From: Bacteroidales bacterium
GTDB taxonomy: Bacteria; Bacteroidota; Bacteroidia; Bacteroidales; VadinHA17
Reading direction: 5' to 3'
Length of the DNA: 64,000 nucleotides
Assembly (NCBI GenBank): GCA_003141895.1
Contig: PLNT01000018.1
Span: 1-64,000, forward strand
Shown: positions 8,161 to 14,447 of the stretch, in pieces
Layout: the number at the start of each line of letters is the position of its first letter
Position numbering within the stretch: position 1 is the stretch's first letter
Notes under the pieces: model-generated
Told to the model about the DNA's origin: nothing
Seen by the model: the letters and a program-made list of their open reading frames with translations, nothing else
Databases searched by the model: none
Made by a program: the position numbers and the translations under genes

Positions 8161-8322
8161 ATGAAAAAGGAAGACAAATCAGCCGTAACAAACAAAACAT
8201 TTGATCAGTTAATTTCGAAATTATCAGAAAACGAAATTTTAAATATTCAGGCAATGAGCTATGTAAGAGGTGGAAATGTAGACGAAGGAGGAGGTTCCCC
8301 AGTAATTATTTACCCAAAATAG
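8161..8322 (+). CDS. Double-glycine leader peptide precursor (53 aa)
   Basis: A 53-codon gene starting MKKEDKSAVTNK. Residues 17-38 look like the leader of Bacteroidota GG-type natural-product or secreted-peptide precursors: an amphipathic helix with the LSENE element (residues 21-25), Met32 and a Gly37-Gly38 pair followed by Asn39. After the GG the putative 15-residue core is acidic and Gly-rich, then hydrophobic, ending VIIYPK; it contains no Cys and one Ser, so lanthionine chemistry is unlikely. The gene has a dedicated promoter-like motif 35 bp upstream and a strong terminator 34 bp downstream, so it should be a discrete, possibly abundant mRNA. The next gene is the secreted TPR-CHAT protease. 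Substrate, signal or effector roles are all inference. No peptidase-ABC exporter or modification enzyme is nearby. Confidence 0.72.
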   Translation: MKKEDKSAVTNKTFDQLISKLSENEILNIQAMSYVRGGNVDEGGGSPVIIYPK

Positions 8323-8355
8323 TAAGTCAGGCCAGATAACTTTATAATTTGAATG

Positions 8356-8398
8356 AAGAGCATTACTGTAAATTGTAATGCTCTTTTATTTTTTTTGT
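8356..8398 (+). terminator. Strong intrinsic terminator after the GG peptide
   Basis: A perfect 11-bp stem pairs 8356-8366 with 8375-8385 around an 8-nt loop, followed by a T-rich tract to 8396. It isolates the peptide transcript from the CHAT gene, which starts 67 bp further on. Confidence 0.88.
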
Positions 8399-8417
8399 AT
8401 AATTTAAATTTTATTAA

Positions 8418-8445
8418 TTTGCTGACAATACATTTTTTTACTTTG
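8418..8445 (+). promoter_or_regulatory. Possible primary-sigma promoter of the CHAT gene
   Basis: TTTG at 8418-8421 and TTACTTTG at 8438-8445 resemble the Bacteroidota -33 and -7 boxes, although the second differs from TAnnTTTG at one position and the spacing is short. It lies after the terminator and 20 bp before the start codon, so the protease gene probably has its own promoter. Confidence 0.35.
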
Positions 8446-8464
8446 AGGTATATATTCCTGGATC

Positions 8465-11233
8465 TTGAAAAAGCTTTTTCTACTTGTATTGTTTTCATTT
8501 TTGCTGACATTTTTGAATCATTCAAATGCCCAAAAAGAAAATTTTAGTACAGGCTTTCAAAAGTTTCTGAAGTATTATAATGGTGGAGATTTTTTAAAGG
8601 CTGAAAAATCCCTTGTTTACACTCTGGAATCTAGTGATTCTTTAACGGCAAATCACCTAATTGTATTATATAATAATCTGGGAGTGGTTTGTATAGCTTT
8701 GGGCAAGTTTGACAAAGCCCTTGAATATAATTATAAAGCAGAATCTTTCACCAGGAAGGAAGATCAGAATGGTCAGAATATAGCTGATATTTTTAATAAC
8801 CGGGGATATATTTTTTATAATAAAAAATCATTTGATGTAGCCATTGATTATCTTGAAAAAAGTATAAGGATATATCAGAATCTTGATAACCAGAATCAAA
8901 ATGTATTAGGTAATTTATCATCAGCTTATATCAATATAAGTATTGCTTATATAGAAACAAAAAAATATTTATTAGCACTTCATTACCTCAAAAAAAATGT
9001 TGATCTCAATGTTAAAAACAGTCTTACCGGGTTGCCGTTAACTTATCTTAATCTTGCAAAAACGTATACGAAAATTGGAAATTCCATTAAAACTGAGGAA
9101 TATTATCTGAAATGTACTGCAAGTTTTAAAAAAAAATATGGTGATGGGTATTACAGAATGGCTGAAGTGTATTTTGGCTATGGACTTTTCCTCAGATCAG
9201 AAAATAAAATCGATGAAGCTCTAAATGCTCATAAAATAGCCCTGACTATTTGTCTAAAAAACTATGGAGAAAAACACACCCTTGTTTCTTTATCTTATAA
9301 ACATATTGGTGATGACTATTTCATTCAGAAAAAATACGATTCTTCTTTGTACTATTATCAGAAATCGCTCATTGCTGTTGTGAGGGACTTTAATAATCCT
9401 GATATTTATTCCAACCCTTCAGTTGACTCCTCATTATTTGATATCCGTCTGCTCGATAATTTAAAAAGCAAATCCCAGGCTCTTGAACTCTTTGGAGGTG
9501 AACAAAAAGATCCGGCTGTAAAACTCAAATGCCTGAACAGCAGTCTTGCCACAATTGACCTTGTCCTTCAGCTTATTGACAGGATAAGAAATAATTATAT
9601 GTCGGAGGAAAGCCGTATTTACCTGGCTGAGAATGAAAAGGAAACTTATCTCTTTGCAACCCATATTGCTTATAGTCTGTATTTGCTGACACATGATCCA
9701 GGGATGGGAGAAAAAATGTATTCAATAGCCCAGAAGGCAAAAGCAGCAATTCTCCGAAATGAGATAACCGGGAATGAATTGCTTTATTCATCAGGTGTTC
9801 CTGATTCTCTTCGAGAGAAGCAGAATACTCTTTCTTCGGAAATTGCAGCCTACAACAATCTTATTCTTGAAGAAAGCCTTAAAATCCTTCCCGACAGTAA
9901 TAAAATCACCCTCTGGAAAGATGCTCTTTTTGACATGAACCGTGAAAAAGAGAAAGTTACTGCGAAAATTGAAACTGTATTTCCAAAGTTCCACGATCTG
10001 ATCAGGAAAACAGAACCTGATTCGTTGAAAGAAATTCAGGATCAGCTGAAAAAGGATGAAACAATAGTGGATTATCTCCTCTCGAATCAATATACTGAAG
10101 GCAAAAGAAAACTATATGTGTTTTTAATCTCAGACAAAAGCCTTAAATTCAATGAATTATGGCTTGATTCTCTTTTTGTCAAAAATGCCGATATTCTCAG
10201 GAAAACTTCCAACCCGACTCTCGGTGGATCAAAAGCAAGTTACATTGCTTATACTGACGCACTTCACTACATGTATCTGAATCTGATAAAACCAGTTGAT
10301 GAACAATTTACAGGGAAAAGGCTTATTATTATACCTGATGAAGAGATTGGCTGGCTTCCTTTTGATGCATTTATAAAAAACAAACCTTCCGGGGAACAAA
10401 CAGATTATGAAGGACTTCAATATCTGATTAATGATTACACATTTTCATATGGCTATTCTTCCTCTCTGATATTTAATAAAAGCCGGAACTTAACTGCAGG
10501 AGCAAAAGTTTTTGCATTCTCTCCCGATTACGATAATTCAAAGGCGGGTGGTGGTGCTTCTCTTCACGGGACGGGTGTTGAGATAGGATCTATTTATAAT
10601 GGATTCAGCGGTGAAAAATTCACCGGGAAGGATGCCACAAAAGCAAATTTTATGACCTCATTAAAGAAACCGGTAATCCTTCATCTGGCTATGCATTCAA
10701 TGTCCGACAGCATTAATTCAAAGTATTCTTATCTTCTGTTCGACACTCATAATAATCCTGAGAAGGAAGGAAAGTTATATAATTATGAGATCAGCCTTAC
10801 AAGGATTATATCACCGATGGTTGTATTGAGTGCATGTAATTCAGGGACAGGCACCTTATATTTCGGTGAGGGATTAATGAGCCTGGCCAGGAGCTTTACG
10901 CTTGCAGGTGCATCATCTGTGATCAAAACAGCCTGGGACATTAATGATGAAGCAAGTGCGTCTGTGATGACAAATTATTATCATTATTTGTCGAAAGGGA
11001 AGGAAAAAAATGAAGCAATGAGGCTGGCAAAACTTGAGTATCTCAAAAACGCTGCTCCCGAATTTACTCATCCATATTTCTGGGCGGCATACGAAGTCCT
11101 GGGTGACAATTCACCGGTTGTGTACGATTCACGCAAACATGTTATTGTGATAAGTCTGGCGGTGTTCTTTACAGCCTTGATTTTGTTTTTCTACTTTAAA
11201 CGCCGTAAAATCTTTTCTGAACGTTCGCGGTAA
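8465..11233 (+). CDS. Secreted, membrane-anchored TPR-CHAT caspase-like protease
   Basis: A 922-residue protein with TTG start, supported because the frame then opens with a good signal peptide (residues 1-22, cleavage after SNA). Residues about 30-310 are tetratricopeptide repeats (NNLGVVCIALGKFDKALEYN, YINISIAYIETKKYLLALHYL). A coiled or helical linker follows. Residues about 600-885 form a CHAT domain, a clan CD cysteine-protease fold: His744 in HLAMHSM and Cys791 in LSACNSGTG make the expected dyad, and GEGLMSLARSFTLAGASSVI after the Cys is characteristic. A transmembrane helix near residues 892-911 followed by KRRK anchors the C terminus. The catalytic part should therefore be in the periplasm. 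It overlaps the end of the opposing TPR gene by 43 bp. The GG peptide upstream is a candidate substrate, and the anti-sigma-like TPR protein is another; both are inference. Confidence 0.92.
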   Translation: MKKLFLLVLFSFLLTFLNHSNAQKENFSTGFQKFLKYYNGGDFLKAEKSLVYTLESSDSLTANHLIVLYNNLGVVCIALGKFDKALEYNYKAESFTRKEDQNGQNIADIFNNRGYIFYNKKSFDVAIDYLEKSIRIYQNLDNQNQNVLGNLSSAYINISIAYIETKKYLLALHYLKKNVDLNVKNSLTGLPLTYLNLAKTYTKIGNSIKTEEYYLKCTASFKKKYGDGYYRMAEVYFGYGLFLRSENKIDEALNAHKIALTICLKNYGEKHTLVSLSYKHIGDDYFIQKKYDSSLYYYQKSLIAVVRDFNNPDIYSNPSVDSSLFDIRLLDNLKSKSQALELFGGEQKDPAVKLKCLNSSLATIDLVLQLIDRIRNNYMSEESRIYLAENEKETYLFATHIAYSLYLLTHDPGMGEKMYSIAQKAKAAILRNEITGNELLYSSGVPDSLREKQNTLSSEIAAYNNLILEESLKILPDSNKITLWKDALFDMNREKEKVTAKIETVFPKFHDLIRKTEPDSLKEIQDQLKKDETIVDYLLSNQYTEGKRKLYVFLISDKSLKFNELWLDSLFVKNADILRKTSNPTLGGSKASYIAYTDALHYMYLNLIKPVDEQFTGKRLIIIPDEEIGWLPFDAFIKNKPSGEQTDYEGLQYLINDYTFSYGYSSSLIFNKSRNLTAGAKVFAFSPDYDNSKAGGGASLHGTGVEIGSIYNGFSGEKFTGKDATKANFMTSLKKPVILHLAMHSMSDSINSKYSYLLFDTHNNPEKEGKLYNYEISLTRIISPMVVLSACNSGTGTLYFGEGLMSLARSFTLAGASSVIKTAWDINDEASASVMTNYYHYLSKGKEKNEAMRLAKLEYLKNAAPEFTHPYFWAAYEVLGDNSPVVYDSRKHVIVISLAVFFTALILFFYFKRRKIFSERSR

Positions 11234-12186
11234 TATCCATCAGACCTTGCAAGAATTCCGAAACATTCTTCAGCTTTTTGTTTATTGTTTGTTTTAAGGT
11301 ATGTGAGTCCTAAATACCACCTGGCTTCTTTTGCGTATTCGCCCTGTTCATTTAACACTCCGGAAAAGATATTTTCGGCCTGGCCGTAATTCTCAAGCGA
11401 TAGCTGTGATAGACCCAGAAAGAAACGGGCAGAGACAGATGATGGATATTTCTCCAGAATACCTGCAAATTCCGCTGCTGATTTCTGGTAATCACCCGAT
11501 TTATAACTTTCTTCTGCTGCAGAATACTTATCAGTTTCAGTATTATTTATGGTTCTGGTTACAGATGATAACGCCTCAAATGGTTTATAATAAGTACTAA
11601 AAAGTTTATCCGGATTTGAAGAGGGCAGTAGCGTCCTTAGAAGAATAAACGCACCAAGCATTGCTGCAGCTGTGAGGGAAGCATAGCGTATGAAAAGATT
11701 CCTGGTTTTCACAGGTTCCTTCCTGGGCGAGCTGATGGCGTCAGTAATAAAATTTCTGATCTCTTCAGATTTCGGATCAGAAATTCCGCTCTTCTGTTTT
11801 TTCTCATGCCATTCACTTACCCAGTCTGCGGTTATTTCATTCAGTTTATTGTTATTAATCTCCTGTTTTATAGATTCTATTTCATCTGACAGCATATCTT
11901 CCGAAAATCTGTCTGAGAAAATTTCCCTGATGAATTTTTCGTTTTCCCTGTTTCCCGATTTGTTCTTATTATAGTCAGAAATCATCACCTTAACAGTTTC
12001 CCGGGTGCTTTGAAATGCCGTGTCGTTATGAACATCCTCAAGGTCGGATTGTCCTTTCATATAATCACCAATTGTTTCACAAAGAGCACTGTCTTCTTTA
12101 TCAGATATCAGTTCATCCTCAAAACCATCTCTGGTACTGAAAACTTCCTCTGGTATGTTATTGATATATCTGATTCTCTTATCCAC
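11191..12186 (-). CDS. Single-pass membrane TPR protein, candidate anti-sigma partner
   Basis: A 331-residue protein with a bipartite layout. Residues 1-166 are charged, rich in Asp, Glu and Lys, and have no signal peptide, so they should be cytoplasmic. One transmembrane helix spans about 167-187 (YASLTAAAMLGAFILLRTLL). Residues 220-330 are TPR repeats (YKSGDYQKSAAEFAGIL, FFLGLSQLSLENYGQAENIF, WYLGLTYLKTNNKQKAEECF) that would be periplasmic. This is the topology of a Bacteroidota anti-sigma factor, and the gene lies 109 bp downstream of the ECF-like sigma gene on the same strand, but no classical zinc-binding anti-sigma motif is present. Its last 43 bp overlap the tail of the CHAT gene on the other strand. 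Confidence 0.8.
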   Translation of the reverse strand: MDKRIRYINNIPEEVFSTRDGFEDELISDKEDSALCETIGDYMKGQSDLEDVHNDTAFQSTRETVKVMISDYNKNKSGNRENEKFIREIFSDRFSEDMLSDEIESIKQEINNNKLNEITADWVSEWHEKKQKSGISDPKSEEIRNFITDAISSPRKEPVKTRNLFIRYASLTAAAMLGAFILLRTLLPSSNPDKLFSTYYKPFEALSSVTRTINNTETDKYSAAEESYKSGDYQKSAAEFAGILEKYPSSVSARFFLGLSQLSLENYGQAENIFSGVLNEQGEYAKEARWYLGLTYLKTNNKQKAEECFGILARSDGYYRERSEKILRRLK

Positions 12187-12221
12187 TTTATCGTTTCTCG
12201 TTTATTGTTCCTTTAAGTTTT

Positions 12222-12294
12222 TCTTTTATCTTTTTCCTTTTGTCTTTTATCTTTTATCTTTTTCCTCACGCCTCAACCTCAGCCTTAGCCTTAG
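12222..12294. repeat. Pyrimidine-rich low-complexity tract
   Basis: The gap between the sigma gene and the TPR gene consists largely of repeated CTTTTATCTTT-like units, then CCTCAACCTCAGCCTTAGCC. On the coding strand it is purine-rich and would form an unstructured leader for the downstream TPR gene. It may be prone to slippage. Confidence 0.6.
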
Positions 12295-12295
12295 C

Positions 12296-12913
12296 TTATT
12301 GCACAACTTCCCTTGAAGCAATCTCACTATTTTTTATCCGCATGTAAGCAGGATGTGTTTTAACTTTTTCAATAAGTTCGCTTTGTGCCTCAGATTTTTT
12401 CTTTCTTACGTAACCATATGTATAGCCGAGCTTATCTGCAATTTCCTGAGGCGACTTCTCCTGCCAGTATAGTTTAAGTATCTTTTTACTGACAGGATCA
12501 AGAGTATTAAAAACCTTCTGGAAAATTTCTTCATACATCTGGTGATCCATAAACTCTGTAAAATCTTTTTCCGACTCGGGTTCCGGTCTTCGTGTAAAAT
12601 ATTTATTTGCGGCATATCTTTTTTCAAGAAGGGTTTTCCACAGGTGCTCGCATACGCAATACAAAAATGTTTTGAACTTACAGGTCATGACAAATTTTTT
12701 ATCATCAAGTTTTTCAAGCATTATTATCAGACCATCCTGAAAAATATCGCTTGCATCCTCAGATGTTCCCCCTTTCTGATAAACCATCATCCTGATCATT
12801 GGCATATACCTGTCGGAGAGATAATGAACAACATAACTCTGACGGTTTCTCAGACATTCGATGATTTCATTATCACTATATTCTTTCACAGCAAATGAAA
12901 AATTTTCTAGCAA
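12296..12913 (-). CDS. ECF-type RNA polymerase sigma factor
   Basis: A 205-residue sigma-70 family protein of ECF size. Region 2 is residues about 12-90: YVVHYLSDRYMPMIRMMVY, then EDASDIFQDGLIIMLEKL (region 2.1-2.2 with the usual D-F-Q-(D/E) core) and CKFKTFLYCVCEHLWKTLLEK (2.3-2.4). Region 4 is residues about 130-190: LDPVSKKILKLYWQEKSPQEIADKLGYTYGYVRKKKSEAQSEL, a helix-turn-helix. The start is TTG; an alternative GTG lies 8 codons in. The gene is followed by the membrane TPR protein that may hold it at the membrane. It is the most likely reader of the GGTAAC-N14-YCCGATWAAA motifs in this island. Confidence 0.88.
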   Translation of the reverse strand: MLENFSFAVKEYSDNEIIECLRNRQSYVVHYLSDRYMPMIRMMVYQKGGTSEDASDIFQDGLIIMLEKLDDKKFVMTCKFKTFLYCVCEHLWKTLLEKRYAANKYFTRRPEPESEKDFTEFMDHQMYEEIFQKVFNTLDPVSKKILKLYWQEKSPQEIADKLGYTYGYVRKKKSEAQSELIEKVKTHPAYMRIKNSEIASREVVQ

Positions 12914-12977
12914 TTTATTAATAATTCAAATATACTACTTTTTTCGATTAAAAACTAATTATTAAACGCCTCACGTA

Positions 12978-13007
12978 GGTAACAATTTCATACCTATTCC
13001 GATTAAA
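12978..13007 (+). promoter_or_regulatory. Two-box promoter-like motif C (ECF type)
   Basis: GGTAAC at 12978-12983, 14 bases, TCCGATTAAA at 12998-13007. It points at the split PAS-histidine kinase starting at 13112 and lies 65 bp from the start of the divergent sigma gene. A partial second copy of the -10-like box (TCCGAGTAAA) follows at 13020 without a partner box. Spacing is identical to motifs A and B. Confidence 0.6.
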
Positions 13008-13111
13008 CCAATGATTTAATCCGAGTAAAACAGATTTATTTCTGTAAAGGATTGAAAATGTATGCTTTGCTGATTTCATAAAAATGGGATTGACAGAGTT
13101 GTAATTTATTT

Positions 13112-13615
13112 ATGGGCACAGTGAAAATTAGAAAGTCAATTAAAAATAAAATAATTATGGGAACTGAGACTTCTCCCGGTTTATTGCATTACCAATTTGG
13201 TAAGGAAGTGGAAGAACAATGCATTACTCCTGAACAAATTTATTGTCAGACTATTGAAAATGCAGGTGGCGTACCTTATCAGCTCATTTTTGGCCCTGAA
13301 CTTGGTGAAGGATGGTACCGGAATATAGGCTACGGGATAAAAAACCTTTTTGATGTCAATCCTTTTGAATTTACAGAGACGCTTTATCAGCGAATGATTG
13401 AAAAGATAATTCCTCTCAATGAGGACATCCCGCCAGATCCATCGGAAACACGCAGACGAATTATAAACAGGCAGATTCAAAATTACAATGCAGAAATCTT
13501 GTTGCAATTCTCAAATGGCGAGAAGAAATGGATTAAAGATACATCAGTGAACAGAAGCAAATGTATCTCGACCTTGAAAAGGCCATGGACAAGGCGACGG
13601 AAAGCGACCGTTTAA
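13112..13615 (+). CDS. PAS-like sensor fragment, 5' part of a disrupted histidine kinase
   Basis: The first 149 residues read as a PAS-type sensor (GEGWYRNIGYGIKNLFDVNP, then SNGEKKWIKDTSV), with PPDPSETRRRIINRQ between. After TSV the reading frame changes: the last 18 residues are basic and nonsense-like, while the neighbouring frame continues with EQKQMYLDLEKA, the usual link between a PAS domain and a histidine-kinase dimerisation helix. The expected final PAS strands are missing, so the simplest reading is an internal out-of-frame deletion near 13550. A second Met at 13157 is an alternative start. No membrane segment is present, so the original kinase would be cytoplasmic. Confidence 0.6.
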   Translation: MGTVKIRKSIKNKIIMGTETSPGLLHYQFGKEVEEQCITPEQIYCQTIENAGGVPYQLIFGPELGEGWYRNIGYGIKNLFDVNPFEFTETLYQRMIEKIIPLNEDIPPDPSETRRRIINRQIQNYNAEILLQFSNGEKKWIKDTSVNRSKCISTLKRPWTRRRKATV

Positions 13616-14292
13616 AAACTGCATTTCTGAATAATTTATCTCATGAGATAAGAACACCTCTGAATGCTATTGTCGGATTTACTACTCTTCTGGGAGAAAC
13701 CGGGAATCTCAACGAGGACCGGATGGAATTTATGGAAATTATTACCCACAGCTCCGACCATTTACTTGAAATAGTTGATGATATAGTAGAGATTTCAAAG
13801 ATAGAAGCTAAACTCGTAAAGCTGACATATAAAGAAATAAATATAAACGAAATGCTTCAGCGTTTGTATGTCAGATTCAAACCTTCAGCTGATGAAAAAA
13901 ATATTATTCTGAATTACAACAAAAAAATATATGACAAAGAGACCATAATTTTTACTGATGGATATAAGCTTTTCCAGTCGTTGAAAAATCTGATAAGTAA
14001 TGCGATTAAGTTCACACAGGAAGGTCAGGTTGAATTCGGTTTTAGCGTACTCGATAAAATCCAGTTTTATGTTTCTGATACAGGGATAGGCATAGAGAAA
14101 GAACATCATCAGAATATCTTTAGTTCCTTTTATCAGGCTGAAAGCAGCTGCACGCAGCGTTATGATGGTACCGGTCTGGGTCTTACAATTGCCAGGGCTT
14201 ATGTGGAATTACTCGGTGGTAAAATTTGGTTTTCTTCAGAACCAGGCAAGGGATCATTATTCTGTTTTAATATTCCTGATACGAGACACTAA
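13561..14292 (+). CDS. Histidine kinase core, 3' part of the disrupted kinase
   Basis: A 243-residue kinase core. HisKA: NNLSHEIRTPLNAIVGF with phosphoacceptor His28. HATPase: SLKNLISNAIKFT (N box), SDTGIGIEKEHHQNIFSSFYQAE (G1 and F boxes), GTGLGLTIARAYVELLGG (G2). It lacks a receiver domain. It overlaps the PAS fragment by 55 bp in another frame, and the frame is open back to about 13537. If translated it would be a soluble, sensor-less kinase; more probably the pair is a pseudogene or a recently frameshifted kinase. No response regulator follows within the window. Confidence 0.7.
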   Translation: MYLDLEKAMDKATESDRLKTAFLNNLSHEIRTPLNAIVGFTTLLGETGNLNEDRMEFMEIITHSSDHLLEIVDDIVEISKIEAKLVKLTYKEININEMLQRLYVRFKPSADEKNIILNYNKKIYDKETIIFTDGYKLFQSLKNLISNAIKFTQEGQVEFGFSVLDKIQFYVSDTGIGIEKEHHQNIFSSFYQAESSCTQRYDGTGLGLTIARAYVELLGGKIWFSSEPGKGSLFCFNIPDTRH

Positions 14293-14447
14293 TCAAAGTC
14301 CTTAAAATTGGAATTATCTGACCTGGAATTGACCAGATCCCTGACATCATGAAACATGCAGCCTGAAGATGTGGGAATCAGAAAGACTAAAGCATTACTT
14401 GAAAAATATCTGTAAGAGTAAGGGACTAAGGGAATCGATAAACGGAT

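Noticed and set aside
8161-8322. Lanthipeptide or other RiPP cluster
   Set aside because: No LanB/LanC/LanM, radical SAM, YcaO or peptidase-ABC exporter gene in the neighbourhood, and the core peptide has no Cys.
8465-11233. Type III-E CRISPR Craspase component
   Set aside because: No CRISPR array, gRAMP or other Cas gene is present, and this CHAT protein has a signal peptide and membrane anchor.
14357-14416. Short frame after the kinase as a response-regulator remnant
   Set aside because: Nineteen codons with no receiver-domain motif.
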